22,228 nt of DNA from a virus, in the IMG/VR virus record IMGVR_UViG_3300027861_000213, positions 1 through 22,228 of that record; one strand, written 5' to 3'. The stretch's first letter is position 1. Every line of letters begins with the position of its first letter. Positions 1 to 9,240 of the stretch are shown here, piece after piece. The notes beneath the pieces are model-generated. The model had not been told where the DNA came from and did not search any database. It saw nothing but the letters and a program-made list of their open reading frames with translations. Position numbers and translations under genes: made by a program.

Positions 1-3000
1 CCTAGGGTTACTTTCCGAGTAAAAAGCATTAGCTCGCGTTTGATTTAATGTTGCTTCAACAGAAATAAACCCAGTACCTGCTGTTAAGCCACCTTCTGTT
101 TGATCACTTACGCCTAAAGCATTTTGAACAGTATTTAAAAAAGTTCCGCTATTTGTGCCAACAGTAATATTTTCAGATTTAGTTACTATATAATTATTAG
201 AACTATCAGGTAGTTCATTTGCAGTAAATTCTAAGCCGGAAATAGGTGCGGTGTTAAAGCTCTCTACTCCTTGTGGAATAGAACCTGTTGCGCTTCGTGT
301 CCAAACAATAGTCGATGATCCTGTAGAAGTAGCTGTACTTTGAACCCTTGAATTTGCACCTTCGCCAAAACCAGGGTTAATAGGTAATTCACCAAACGTA
401 GGAGATAAATTACAAGTAGCTTGTAAACCACCTGCATCAGTTAATACGGCTATTAAATTAACTGGACCAGAAACTATTGTGCTTGTAGTTATACCCCCTG
501 TAGCTGGATCTATACTAAAATTAGAAGCAGAAGAGGGGTCTAAAGACCATGTTAAATTACTTAAGCTGTTTGGCGCACCCGCAGGCATACCATTATTTCC
601 TGCCACAGTATAAAACACTCCATCCGCTGGCCCTGTTTCCGGAATTTTTAAACCTCCTGCAGGACAATTTGTTATAACAGGAGATACATTTTCTAAAGTT
701 CCATTTACTTGTGGTTTAGTAGTAAAATTTTCAACATTAAAAACAAATTCATAATCCATCTGTCCTGCAGCAATAGCATCTGGGTCGCCAAAGAAAAAAT
801 ATTGTCCGGGAGCTGTTTTTAAAGCATAAGAATCATAAGGTAAACTTGTTTGTGTAAAAGACGGAAACCCTGTTGGTAACGTAGTGTTTTTTGGAAATTT
901 TTCTAAAATAAACTTAGCGTTAGATCCAGTAAGGGGTATAATTGTACTTGTTCCTTGTGTTATACTAGCTAAAGTTATATTGCTATCTAATGGTACCGGT
1001 GGATTTAAAACAGTATTGCTTATTTCAGGTGCAAAAGGATTAGTTACATATGAGCCGGGAGCATCGCTTTCTTTTCCTTTATATTCAAATTCATAAAGTC
1101 CAACTAAACTTGTAACCCCTTCCTCTACAGCAGTATTTAAATCTGATATTAATCCAGTAGTAGAAGTTTCCCAGAATATATTTATTCTTGATTCTACCGG
1201 TTGTGTTTCATAAACTCCTAAGAAAAATGAATAAGCTGATGTTGAGGGTAAAGATCCTATTGCGTTTCCAGGTGTTTGAGTTATTCTGCCTAAATAAGGA
1301 TTTGATATTGTTTGGTAAATATCAGTATAGTCAGCGGTAGTGCCTAATACAAAGTCTTGCTCACCAATTGTATTTACAGTATTAGAATTTGTTCCTGGGT
1401 AAAACTGTTTGTTAAAAGTAGGAATAGTGGCATCTGCATCAGGTGTTACTCTACCATAAAGCTGAATTGAACTTCTATACTGTTTTTGTTCCGGACCTAC
1501 TTCAGATAAATCTCTAGGAACTTTATTTATATTATCATTTATTAAAGTAACAAAGGCCGTTGATCCAGTAACATCACCATCAGGAATAGTACCTCCTGGG
1601 TAACCATTTAATATTCCCGGTAGGTATACATTGTAATATTCCTGTTCAAATTGTTTAACTACTATTTTATAAGAATACCAACCTAAAGGGTTATAACCCC
1701 CTGTTCCATCATTAGCGGGAGGCTGATCTGTATTTCCATTATACAAACCAGGATAACCTGGTAAATCATTTCTTGGCTCTGCCTTAGGTATTATAGAATT
1801 AAATAATACTTTTAATGAGTCCCCTGGCCATGTACTGATTTTCTCAGCCTCTGTGTTTATATCTGCAGTGGTTTTATAAGGATGAAAATAGGTAGCTCCT
1901 CCAAAAGAACCATTACCTCCTGCATTTAAAATATCGCCATCATTAACAGAGGATAATATTACTGTAGATGACCTACCAAATTTATCAGATAATACAACTC
2001 CTACTTGATAATTTCTATTTTGTTTTAAAGTATGCATAGGATATTCCGTAATACTTGTGTTGCTTAAAGTATCATTAGCATTAATAGCAAAAGGATATTT
2101 ATCAAATGCGCCTACGTTATAATCTAATTGATTTGGGGGGGTATGCTTATCTTGAAAGTTACTATATATAACTCTATTACCTGAAATTTCTTGACCAAAA
2201 GCTCTAACAGGCACTTTGTCATAAACTCGTACAAGTTGAGATTCCGGTAAAGTTCTAAAAGGTTTTCTTGATTGATATTGATAATCTATAAAATTAGCAT
2301 TGTTAGGCAATGATGAATTTAATATAGTATCTAGTACCGTTACAGCAAGACCATCTGATTCTTTATACAATATATCAATTTCTTGTATTTTGTAATCTGT
2401 AGAAATATTGGTAGAAGGCAAAGGAATGTTTAAAATAACTTTATTAACTTTATTTTGCATAAAATTAACTACAGTGCTTCTAAATGTATCTTCTTCATCT
2501 CCTGATAAAAAATAACCATCTTGTTGTGGTATAAAAACTGCTTGTGTAAATGGTGCAAAAGGAGAATATTCTCCATCCGTAAATTTATATCTATAACTAA
2601 ATCTAGCAAATTTAGATCTTAAATAATCTGGATCCCCAGGATATTCAGCATCGTAGTCAGGGTTTGCATTAAAAGTTATTGTTTCATTATTTGTCCAAGA
2701 AGAGCTTGAAGATAATGTTACCGCTCGAACAGCTGGATTACCCGAGGGAGTACCTACACTTACAACAGTAATAGATCCAACTATATTAGTACTAGAAACT
2801 GTAGCCCCTGGTGTTATTTGCCCTTGAATGCTGCTGTCTAATATGTTTACTATAGTTCCTGTTCCACTTCCATTAGTACTTCCTAAACCTCCATTGGGAA
2901 GATATTGGCTAACAACATCTAGCATTGAAGTAGAGTACACGGGGGGGGTTTCTCCATTAGATCTATATAAATTTATACATTCATAAGGATATAATTTTGC

Positions 3001-3585
3001 TACAGAAATTTGTTCTTCTAAAGTATAATAATTAGATTGAAGAACTTTTATCCCAGCTACAGTTGTTTCAGTAGCAGAAAACGCAGCTTGAGATATATTT
3101 AACTTTCTAGGTTGATTTCTATTATCAGTCCAAAACAATAAGTTTTCTAATACATTAATTCCAATAATAGGATTTGTTTTTGAAAAATTTAACCAATTAC
3201 TAAAATTTGTTGAAGTAGTACCTATTAATTGAACAACATCACCAGTAGAAACATTATAAGAAAAAATAAAGTTATTTGAAGTTGGGCTGTATGTATTTCT
3301 AATTGGAAAATTTAGGTCAGTGTAATCTGTTAAAAAAACATAGATGGTGTTAGCATTAACGTCGGTATATTCTCCAATAACATCTATATTAGGATTGTTA
3401 GCTAAGCTCCTAAAATCTGCTATTAGCTGATTACCCCTAACGTTTTCTAAAGCACCTACATCAGGTCCTTCTGATTTACTAACTTGTATATTAATTCCTT
3501 CTCTATATTCCCCAGATGGTAATAACCTACCATCCAAATCTTGATTCATTTTGGATTTAATAAAAGCATTTTTAACTTCAGCCAT
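1..3585 (-). CDS. Giant tail protein, nozzle/muzzle-like (partial, C-terminus beyond left edge)
   Basis: An uninterrupted frame of 1195 codons runs from the ATG at 3585 to base 1. I read it codon by codon and found no stop, so the gene continues outside the window. It begins MAEVKNAFIKSKMNQDLDGR and continues with a segment LLPSGEYREGINIQVSKSEG, an N-terminal pattern I associate with large phage tail structural proteins; it resembles the opening of T7 gp12-type nozzle proteins (inference). The rest is beta-rich, with many Thr/Ser/Asn-Gly turns. Around residues 960-1040 there is a cadherin/Ig-like stretch with ITNCPAGG, LTWSLDPSS, FSIDPATGGI and LIAVLTDAGG. Two pure C tracts (C8, C7) lie in the coding strand. 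The start is 5 nt after the stop of the 407-residue connector gene, in the usual place for a tail tube or nozzle protein after neck genes. A receptor-binding role is possible but not shown. Confidence 0.75.
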   Translation of the reverse strand, partial: MAEVKNAFIKSKMNQDLDGRLLPSGEYREGINIQVSKSEGPDVGALENVRGNQLIADFRSLANNPNIDVIGEYTDVNANTIYVFLTDYTDLNFPIRNTYSPTSNNFIFSYNVSTGDVVQLIGTTSTNFSNWLNFSKTNPIIGINVLENLLFWTDNRNQPRKLNISQAAFSATETTVAGIKVLQSNYYTLEEQISVAKLYPYECINLYRSNGETPPVYSTSMLDVVSQYLPNGGLGSTNGSGTGTIVNILDSSIQGQITPGATVSSTNIVGSITVVSVGTPSGNPAVRAVTLSSSSSWTNNETITFNANPDYDAEYPGDPDYLRSKFARFSYRYKFTDGEYSPFAPFTQAVFIPQQDGYFLSGDEEDTFRSTVVNFMQNKVNKVILNIPLPSTNISTDYKIQEIDILYKESDGLAVTVLDTILNSSLPNNANFIDYQYQSRKPFRTLPESQLVRVYDKVPVRAFGQEISGNRVIYSNFQDKHTPPNQLDYNVGAFDKYPFAINANDTLSNTSITEYPMHTLKQNRNYQVGVVLSDKFGRSSTVILSSVNDGDILNAGGNGSFGGATYFHPYKTTADINTEAEKISTWPGDSLKVLFNSIIPKAEPRNDLPGYPGLYNGNTDQPPANDGTGGYNPLGWYSYKIVVKQFEQEYYNVYLPGILNGYPGGTIPDGDVTGSTAFVTLINDNINKVPRDLSEVGPEQKQYRSSIQLYGRVTPDADATIPTFNKQFYPGTNSNTVNTIGEQDFVLGTTADYTDIYQTISNPYLGRITQTPGNAIGSLPSTSAYSFFLGVYETQPVESRINIFWETSTTGLISDLNTAVEEGVTSLVGLYEFEYKGKESDAPGSYVTNPFAPEISNTVLNPPVPLDSNITLASITQGTSTIIPLTGSNAKFILEKFPKNTTLPTGFPSFTQTSLPYDSYALKTAPGQYFFFGDPDAIAAGQMDYEFVFNVENFTTKPQVNGTLENVSPVITNCPAGGLKIPETGPADGVFYTVAGNNGMPAGAPNSLSNLTWSLDPSSASNFSIDPATGGITTSTIVSGPVNLIAVLTDAGGLQATCNLSPTFGELPINPGFGEGANSRVQSTATSTGSSTIVWTRSATGSIPQGVESFNTAPISGLEFTANELPDSSNNYIVTKSENITVGTNSGTFLNTVQNALGVSDQTEGGLTAGTGFISVEATLNQTRANAFYSESNPR

Positions 3586-3590
3586 TTAAT

Positions 3591-4814
3591 TTACGATTTA
3601 ATCCATTTAGATTTATTTCTCATTACTTGTACTATTTCATCTAATTTAATATTAGACAATCTAATTTTAGCATTTCTGAGCTTTGCACTTTTTTCTCTTT
3701 TATATCTATTAACTAAATATTCGGGGGTATTTGCTTTGGTGGATAAAACGGCATGATTAATATATGAGTATATCGCATCCTCCGCCATTTTAGGAACTTT
3801 CATGTCCTGGTCATATGCTAGTCCGTCTGATATATATTCTAAAATAATAAGCTTACCTCTCAAGTCACTAGAAAAAGACATTTTACCTTCTCTGCTGTTT
3901 ATAGTAAACCAACCATTAACTTGAGATGTTTCAGGTTCTAACCCATAACGTTGACCTAAAAATGCTTGAGCAAATCCAGCTTGACCATAAGGATATATAC
4001 CACTAGCTAAAGCATCACTGTCTATATTACCTACTATTAAGTTATCATTTGCTTTTGCCCATCTTTGCTCTGTTAATGAAGTTGCATCTAAATCTTCATC
4101 AAAATCATCTTGAATAGGTATACCTTGCCAATCTTGTGGTAATAGGCTTTCTGGATTAGAAGTTAAAGTTGTAGGATATATAATGTGCTTAACACCTAAA
4201 GAATCAACCCAAGATGTTTTAACGTAATTAACATAGTCTTGAGGAATTGGTATAGACAAGTTTGGTGGGATGGTTGCTTCTTGAGATTTTATACTTCTTA
4301 ATGTGTCATAACTAAATTCTTGCAATGCTCTTTTAACATGAAATATAACATCCGTACGTTTTACATTTGCTATTATTTTACCGGCCCCAACGTAACCAAC
4401 CATAAAATTTGTAACTAAATCAGGTATACTTACATATTGATACCCTCCATAATTTTCTTCTACAATATTTCCATAAGCATCTCCAGCTCCATATTGTCCA
4501 CCAGTTAAAACTTTTAATTGAATTACTACAACTGTAAATTGTGCAGGAATTGCTGTAATTGTTATAACGTTATTAACAACTGTATAAGCTTGTGTATATT
4601 CTGTATAAGTTCCAGGAATACCTGTATCGCTAGTATATAATTTAAAATTATTTAATCCATAATTAACTTCTGCAGGATCAAAGCTTCCAAAAACTAAATC
4701 AGTATTAAAATTAGCCGTAAAAACATTGTTTGTTCCGTCTGCAACAAAACTTTGTGCGCCTTCGTAATATTGTCTATTGGTTTCTTGTATTAAACCACCA
4801 TCAGGTTTGGCCAT
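3591..4814 (-). CDS. Head-tail connector / ring-type structural protein (putative)
   Basis: 407 residues. Residues 1 to about 115 are beta-rich (QSFVADGTNNVFTANF, then TYTEYTQAYTVVNNVITITA). The middle holds a helical block (NFMVGYVGAGKIIANVKRTD, HVKRALQEFSYDTLRSIKS) followed by IPPNLSIPIPQDYVNYVKTS. The C-terminal quarter is helical and basic (YLVNRYKREKSAKLRNAKIR). A similar mixture is found in neck/adaptor proteins of podovirus-like phages. It lies 6 nt downstream of the 251-residue gene and 5 nt before the giant tail gene, so the order capsid, connector, connector, nozzle fits a virion neck. I recognise no catalytic motif. The call rests mainly on gene order and general architecture; crAss-like ring proteins are the nearest analogy I can offer. 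Confidence 0.5.
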   Translation of the reverse strand: MAKPDGGLIQETNRQYYEGAQSFVADGTNNVFTANFNTDLVFGSFDPAEVNYGLNNFKLYTSDTGIPGTYTEYTQAYTVVNNVITITAIPAQFTVVVIQLKVLTGGQYGAGDAYGNIVEENYGGYQYVSIPDLVTNFMVGYVGAGKIIANVKRTDVIFHVKRALQEFSYDTLRSIKSQEATIPPNLSIPIPQDYVNYVKTSWVDSLGVKHIIYPTTLTSNPESLLPQDWQGIPIQDDFDEDLDATSLTEQRWAKANDNLIVGNIDSDALASGIYPYGQAGFAQAFLGQRYGLEPETSQVNGWFTINSREGKMSFSSDLRGKLIILEYISDGLAYDQDMKVPKMAEDAIYSYINHAVLSTKANTPEYLVNRYKREKSAKLRNAKIRLSNIKLDEIVQVMRNKSKWIKS

Positions 4815-4820
4815 AATTTA

Positions 4821-5576
4821 TTAGCTTTTTTTATTCATTTCATCCATTTGCACTTGCTGTGCAGCGGCTTGTATTATTTGAGGATCTCTTATTACTATTC
4901 CAGCATAAACTAGTATTCGTAATATTAATTCAGTTTGTTCAGATATATGCAACTCAAAGTCTCTTGACCCGGTTGTTACAGTAGCGCTAAACGGGGTAGC
5001 ATTATATTGATATTGGCCTAGTGTACCTACAGTAAAGCCCCATATAGGATCTAAAGGTTTTCTAATGTAATCAACTTGTATGTTATTTGTAATACTTGTA
5101 GGTCTAACAAATAATTTTTGATTCTCATATAAATATGTTGGAAAAGTTGTTGTTGCTTTTGTTAATTTTGATTTTTCGGAGTAATAAAAATCATTTCTTT
5201 GAAGTCTTTGTAGTTCAACTTCATTGTTGTAAGTTACAGTGCCTAACCTATAAAAAGTTGATGTTGCGCCGTAAGAATCTGTAGTTGGTAAATTAAAATA
5301 TGTTTGTCCAGGAGTAGATAAACTATCATATATAGCATTACCAAATGTTTTAAATATAGCTATTTTTTCATCTATATTTTCTACTCTATCGGAATAATTA
5401 AAATCCGTTTGTGGCACACGTATTTGTTGATTTAAGTCTTCAAAGTATTTTTCAAATACTTCAAGCTGAACTTGGGCGCCTACTGAATTAAATTCATCAG
5501 GAGTCATATAGCCTCTTTGTTCTTTATTTAATATCAACAAAACTGTTTGATATACAGTATTTACATTTATTGCCAT
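4821..5576 (-). CDS. Tail adaptor / ring-type structural protein (putative)
   Basis: 251 residues. The N-terminal third is strongly helical: NTVYQTVLLILNKEQRGYMT, then PDEFNSVGAQVQLEVFEKYF. The middle is mixed with beta segments (GQTYFNLPTTDSYGATSTFY, LFVRPTSITNNIQVDYIRKP), and the end is helical (SEQTELILRILVYAGIVIRD, IQAAAQQVQMDEMN). This alpha, beta, alpha plan and the position between the capsid block and the nozzle-like gene suit an adaptor or ring protein on the portal, of the P22 gp4/T7 gp11 or crAss ring-protein type. The start follows an A-rich leader AATAATAAACAAACAATGGC with no Shine-Dalgarno site. Identification is by context; sequence alone would leave it a conserved phage hypothetical. 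Confidence 0.5.
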   Translation of the reverse strand: MAINVNTVYQTVLLILNKEQRGYMTPDEFNSVGAQVQLEVFEKYFEDLNQQIRVPQTDFNYSDRVENIDEKIAIFKTFGNAIYDSLSTPGQTYFNLPTTDSYGATSTFYRLGTVTYNNEVELQRLQRNDFYYSEKSKLTKATTTFPTYLYENQKLFVRPTSITNNIQVDYIRKPLDPIWGFTVGTLGQYQYNATPFSATVTTGSRDFELHISEQTELILRILVYAGIVIRDPQIIQAAAQQVQMDEMNKKS

Positions 5577-5603
5577 TGTTTGTTTATTATTAATTATAGC
5601 GGC

Positions 5604-5626
5604 TAGGCCACTTTTAATGCGGCCTA
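5604..5626 (-). terminator. Hairpin between two structural genes (possible terminator)
   Basis: On the minus strand TAGGCCGC, loop ATTAAAA, GTGGCCTA forms an 8-bp stem with one G-T pair. It sits 20 nt after the stop of the 282-residue gene and 28 nt before the next start. No T-run follows (GCCGCTATAATT), so a leaky terminator or an RNA-processing hairpin is equally possible. Confidence 0.5.
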
Positions 5627-5645
5627 ACTACTATAATATTACACG

Positions 5646-6494
5646 TTATGAAAGTTTTTTCTCTATAGATCTATAGATTTCTATACCTTCATCTGTTTTA
5701 AAGTAAGCAGCCATAGCTGAATACGGATTTTCATCGAAAGGAACAGTAATTACTTTTCTACCATTTGATGCCCAAGTAAATGTTCTTTGATCTTGTGATA
5801 ATTTTAATAACCCGCTTTCAGTAGCATTAATTGCCACGTTTCTAAGCTGTACGTTATCGTCATTAGCAAGCTCTATGAATAGATCTGCATTTCTTTGTGC
5901 AAATAATATCAAGTCTCTTCTAATCTCCTTAGAACTCATGCTAGATACCTTAGATCCAATCTCTACTCTTAGTACTGCTTCAGCAATGTCAATATCCATT
6001 TCACGAGCCATGTTTAAAGCATCAATAGTAATCTCTAAATCATCTAGTTCGTCGATAGCAATAACCGCAGCATCGAACTCTTTATATTTTGTATTCTTTG
6101 CAGGATGATATAAAGAAAGTAATTTTTGTAAATTTTGTTTTTCTTTAGAAACAGCTAATGTTCCATCATAAAAAGTAATATGACCTAATGTTGCTTCTCC
6201 TTTTTGCTCTTCAACAAATACAGAGTTTTGATTAGTTGCATATCTTAATTCTTTTTGATCACCAGTTTTTTCATCAAACCATAAAAGTGGGTATTTTCCA
6301 CTATGTCTTGCAGGAATAGTATATGTTATTGGGGATTTATTACCTAATAGAATATAAGTTCTATCTTTAATTTCCCAGCTAGGTTTTGTGGGCTTTACTG
6401 GTGTTTTAACAACTGGTTTTTCAACAATTGTTTCTTGTATTACTTGAGGTGCAACCTCAACATTTTTTTGTGCTGTGTTAGCTTTTTTAGCCAT
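5646..6494 (-). CDS. Hypothetical structural protein downstream of capsid gene
   Basis: 282 residues. Residues 1-40 are low complexity (Lys, Val, Pro, Gln-rich: EKPVVKTPVKPTKP), a likely disordered arm. A beta domain follows (about 42-120) with TYILLGNKSPITYTIPARHS and KYPLLWFDEKTG. A helical region (about 130-235) contains acidic IAIDELDDLEITIDALNMAR and FAQRNADLFIELANDDN. The end, AMAAYFKTDEGIEIYRSIEK, is helical. I do not recognise a named family. Its place between the capsid terminator and the neck genes suggests a virion or head-completion role. Transcription must either read through the capsid terminator or start in the 22-nt AT-rich spacer, whose first 19 nt upstream of and including the ATG are identical to those before the scaffold-like gene. 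Confidence 0.55.
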   Translation of the reverse strand: MAKKANTAQKNVEVAPQVIQETIVEKPVVKTPVKPTKPSWEIKDRTYILLGNKSPITYTIPARHSGKYPLLWFDEKTGDQKELRYATNQNSVFVEEQKGEATLGHITFYDGTLAVSKEKQNLQKLLSLYHPAKNTKYKEFDAAVIAIDELDDLEITIDALNMAREMDIDIAEAVLRVEIGSKVSSMSSKEIRRDLILFAQRNADLFIELANDDNVQLRNVAINATESGLLKLSQDQRTFTWASNGRKVITVPFDENPYSAMAAYFKTDEGIEIYRSIEKKLS

Positions 6495-6510
6495 GATATA
6501 ATAAAATTAA
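6492..6510 (-). repeat. 19-nt leader copy 1 (start region of 282-residue gene)
   Basis: Plus-strand catgatataataaaattaa (minus TTAATTTTATTATATCATG), ending in the start codon, is identical to 9238-9256. It lies just after the capsid terminator, so it may be a promoter, a translation-initiation leader, or both. Confidence 0.6.
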
Positions 6511-6516
6511 ATAATT

Positions 6517-6561
6517 AAAAAAAGATAAAGCAAGGCGCCAAATACATGACGCCTTATCTTT
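6517..6561 (-). terminator. Rho-independent terminator after the major capsid gene
   Basis: On the minus strand the arms AAAGATAAGGCG and CGCCTT-(GCTTT)-ATCTTT pair over 12 bp with a 5-nt bulge and a 12-nt loop, followed directly by a run of T residues (plus-strand A7 at 6517-6523). It begins 10 nt after the capsid stop codon. This is the strongest terminator in the window and would set capsid-gene expression apart from the neck and tail genes. Confidence 0.85.
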
Positions 6562-6571
6562 ACCCAGTAAA

Positions 6572-8038
6572 CTATGATGCAGTAAACAATACGAAATTGT
6601 TAGCACCTTGTACACATAAACATCTTTCAGATAAGAAGTGAACTACCATAGAGTCAACGTCAGTAGTGTAAGCACCACCAGCTGATCCAGTAATCCAAGA
6701 CTTCATTCTTCTGTCTTCAGTTTGTGAAGCTCTGTAGCGTACGTGTAGGAATGGTCTACGAATATTAGATCCTAAAATTTGATCATATACAGTAGAAGTT
6801 CCTGCAGGAATAAGAGCACCATCAATACCAGATACTGCTACACCACCACGAGTTGATGCATCATTCAAGTATTTCCAGTCAGTTTTGTAAAAGTCATAAG
6901 AACCTCTTCTAAATCCTGAGAATCCAAGATTCAAAGCCATTTCTTCAGAGTTTTCAAACAATCCGTAAGCAGTTCCTCCATTAGCACCAGCAGATAGGCT
7001 AGCAAGCATATCGTCAAAATCTAAAGAAGTTTTTCTGTTTAAGAAAAGCATGTTTTCTTCAATAGCTCCTTGAGTATCAAGATTTTTAAGAATGCTATCA
7101 AATTCGGTAAGTCCAGCAGCAGCACTAAAGTTGTTTAAAACATTTCCTCTAGATGTTATAGCAGCAAAAAGACCTTCTGTTCCATTGTATTGAGCAGCAA
7201 GACCTGCAACTCCAGAACCAGCTTGAGTTTGCTCACCTTCAACCATTGCCATTTCAAGATAGTCTTCAAAACGTAAACGAGTTTCAGATTCAGCTTTAAG
7301 ATACCATAGGTAACCAGAAGTTCCATCTTCAGTAGCTACTTCAATCCATCCAATCTGAGCCATATCAGATCCGTTAATTTCGTATCTATCCTTAATAATA
7401 ATAGGAGAATTACTAAATTGAGTGAATGAAGGAGTAATGCTTGTAATGTTAGTGTCTCCAGTTCCTTTTCTGTATTCAGAGCCATAAACAAAAATCTTAA
7501 GACCTGCAAGAGCAGCACCAGCAGCACCTAAAGTAGTTGCTACAGTAGCACCATTATAAGGAGCAACAGTAATTGTACCCAAAGCAGAACCAGCAGCATT
7601 AGAACCTGCACTCGCTGTAACTAAAACTTTTACTTCTAGTCCGTTAGTTGGATTCATTACTACAAGAGTATCTTGTACAGAAATTACATTATCTACATAA
7701 GTAGGTCCTGCAGTAGCTACAAGTGGAAAAGTTAAAATGTTGTCATTGGCAGCAGTTTTAGTAACGCCATCATAAGCAACGTGTAATCTATTTTGTTCTG
7801 ACCAAATAACTTGATCTGAAGTCATAGGCATTTCTGCTCCTACCATACGAAGGAATCCAGAAAGTGTTCTATTCCCATAACGCTCTACTTCTTGCTCATA
7901 TATCTCAGGAAGATATTGTGCAGCGAAAGAAGAAAAGTCTGCGTTAGTAGGATCTGTAAAGTTTAAATAATTTGTTGAAAGAGCCTGTTGTTGTTGACTC
8001 GGTTTAATTGACCCAAACGAGGGTACTACATTAGCCAT
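6572..8038 (-). CDS. Major capsid protein
   Basis: 488 residues, a normal length for an HK97-fold capsid protein with an extra domain. It opens MANVVPSFGSIKPSQQQQAL, a flexible N-terminal arm rich in Gln and Ser. A helical segment with YLPEIYEQEVERYGNRTLSG follows, then VIWSEQNRLHVAYDG. An Ala/Gly/Val-rich beta insertion at about residues 95-200 has VLVTASAGSNAAGSALGTIT. The C-terminal half contains SETRLRFEDYLEMAMVEGEQ and ends in a beta-strand region (FLSERCLCVQGANNFVLFTA). Support comes from position after portal and scaffold-like genes, a dedicated strong terminator, an A/C-rich leader (ATTACAACACATG), and codon choice visibly less AT-extreme than its neighbours, as expected for the most abundant virion protein. 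The fold itself is inferred. Confidence 0.8.
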   Translation of the reverse strand: MANVVPSFGSIKPSQQQQALSTNYLNFTDPTNADFSSFAAQYLPEIYEQEVERYGNRTLSGFLRMVGAEMPMTSDQVIWSEQNRLHVAYDGVTKTAANDNILTFPLVATAGPTYVDNVISVQDTLVVMNPTNGLEVKVLVTASAGSNAAGSALGTITVAPYNGATVATTLGAAGAALAGLKIFVYGSEYRKGTGDTNITSITPSFTQFSNSPIIIKDRYEINGSDMAQIGWIEVATEDGTSGYLWYLKAESETRLRFEDYLEMAMVEGEQTQAGSGVAGLAAQYNGTEGLFAAITSRGNVLNNFSAAAGLTEFDSILKNLDTQGAIEENMLFLNRKTSLDFDDMLASLSAGANGGTAYGLFENSEEMALNLGFSGFRRGSYDFYKTDWKYLNDASTRGGVAVSGIDGALIPAGTSTVYDQILGSNIRRPFLHVRYRASQTEDRRMKSWITGSAGGAYTTDVDSMVVHFLSERCLCVQGANNFVLFTAS

Positions 8039-8049
8039 GTGTTGTAATT

Positions 8050-9240
8050 TTAATTGTTAAATTTTGTTGTTTTAATTTTAAGTTTTGAAGAGTCTAATCC
8101 ACTAATAGCTTTTACTTTCATTCCTCCAAAAGATATTTCACCTGTAGCCGTTTGTCTAGGCGCAGTTGTAATGTTTTTAGATTTAGCAATCTGTTCTTTA
8201 ATAGCATCGGTTTTACCTTGCTCATAAAAATGATTTGCCATAGTATCAGCATTTCTAGCAGCATAAATAGCTTTGTGATAACCGGCAGGATCTTTCATTT
8301 GACCGTTTTCGTCAAGGAACGTCCCTACGAATTCAGATAAATCTTTCTGTTTGTCAGCAACCACGGAAGGATCTTTAATTCCGTACTTAAAACTTTTATT
8401 TCCTAATTTAAAATCAAAACCTTTGAATTCATTAGAAAAATAATTATTAGTACTTTGAAGAAAATTATCCCTTACAAGCTCTTTACTTTGCTCTTCTTCT
8501 TGGTATCGGTTAAAAAAGTCAGTAGCTTTTTGTTGTTCTTGAGTTATACCAGGTCTCAACTTGATTTCCTCGTAATATTTACTCTTAGTATCCTCCAAAA
8601 AGTTTTTGGCTTTAGCAACCTCTTCCTTAAACGCAAGTTTCTTTTTGCGTATATCTCTATCCTCATCTATTTCCTCATCATAATCAAAATCTTCTAATAA
8701 AAGATCTAAATCTTCTGAATCTAAATGTGGTTTTGTTTGTTTATAATATTCTTTAATTAATGTAGTATTATCTACATTACTGTAATCAGCATTTAATCTA
8801 GCATAATCATTAACATCTCCGCCAGTTTCTTTCATAAACTTTATAAGCTTATCTATACCTTCCGGTAATTCTTCCGCAACAGGTTGACGCATGTTTTCAA
8901 CTTGAGTTATTTGCTCATTTGTTTTTTCAGCAACTCCTTCTTCTGTTACTTGTTGCAAAGGTGAGTCTATTTCTTCTTCAACATCCTCACTGGCAACGAT
9001 GACTTCTTCGGATACTTGTCCCACTTCTTGCAATCCCACTTCGGGTTGTTCTGTGCGTAACACGCTTTCCTCTGTGCTTGATTCTTGAATGGCATTTGTT
9101 TTTTCTTTTTTTACTTCTTCAGCTTCAGCTGGATCTATAAAGTTTACTTTTGTTACACTAGATTCTTTACCTAGATTTTTTAAAGCAGGTTTTCTTTTTT
9201 TAATTTTGAATTCCCCTTCTTGTTTTACTTCTGTTGACAT
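8050..9240 (-). CDS. Capsid scaffolding protein (putative)
   Basis: 396 residues. A short basic N-terminus (KIKKRKPALKNLGKE) leads into a long, very acidic, low-complexity region to about residue 200 (EEVIVASEDVEEEIDSPLQ, LDLLLEDFDYDEEIDEDRDI). Charged helical stretches follow (KKKLAFKEEVAKAKNFLEDT, FFNRYQEEEQSKELV). The C-terminus is compact and basic (SGLDSSKLKIKTTKFNN). An acidic, helix-rich body with a basic C-terminal tip, located between portal and major capsid genes, is the classic scaffold layout, where the C-terminus contacts the capsid protein. No protease motif is visible, so I see no evidence that it is a maturation protease. It stops 12 nt before the capsid start. Confidence 0.65.
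   Translation of the reverse strand: MSTEVKQEGEFKIKKRKPALKNLGKESSVTKVNFIDPAEAEEVKKEKTNAIQESSTEESVLRTEQPEVGLQEVGQVSEEVIVASEDVEEEIDSPLQQVTEEGVAEKTNEQITQVENMRQPVAEELPEGIDKLIKFMKETGGDVNDYARLNADYSNVDNTTLIKEYYKQTKPHLDSEDLDLLLEDFDYDEEIDEDRDIRKKKLAFKEEVAKAKNFLEDTKSKYYEEIKLRPGITQEQQKATDFFNRYQEEEQSKELVRDNFLQSTNNYFSNEFKGFDFKLGNKSFKYGIKDPSVVADKQKDLSEFVGTFLDENGQMKDPAGYHKAIYAARNADTMANHFYEQGKTDAIKEQIAKSKNITTAPRQTATGEISFGGMKVKAISGLDSSKLKIKTTKFNN

Noticed and set aside
884-1096. Short plus-strand frames in the first 3.6 kb
   Set aside because: They lie opposite the continuous 1195-codon minus frame and have no independent support.
7336-7527. Leu-rich 63-codon minus-strand frame inside the capsid gene
   Set aside because: Out-of-frame shadow of the capsid coding sequence; low-complexity Leu run, no independent start signal.
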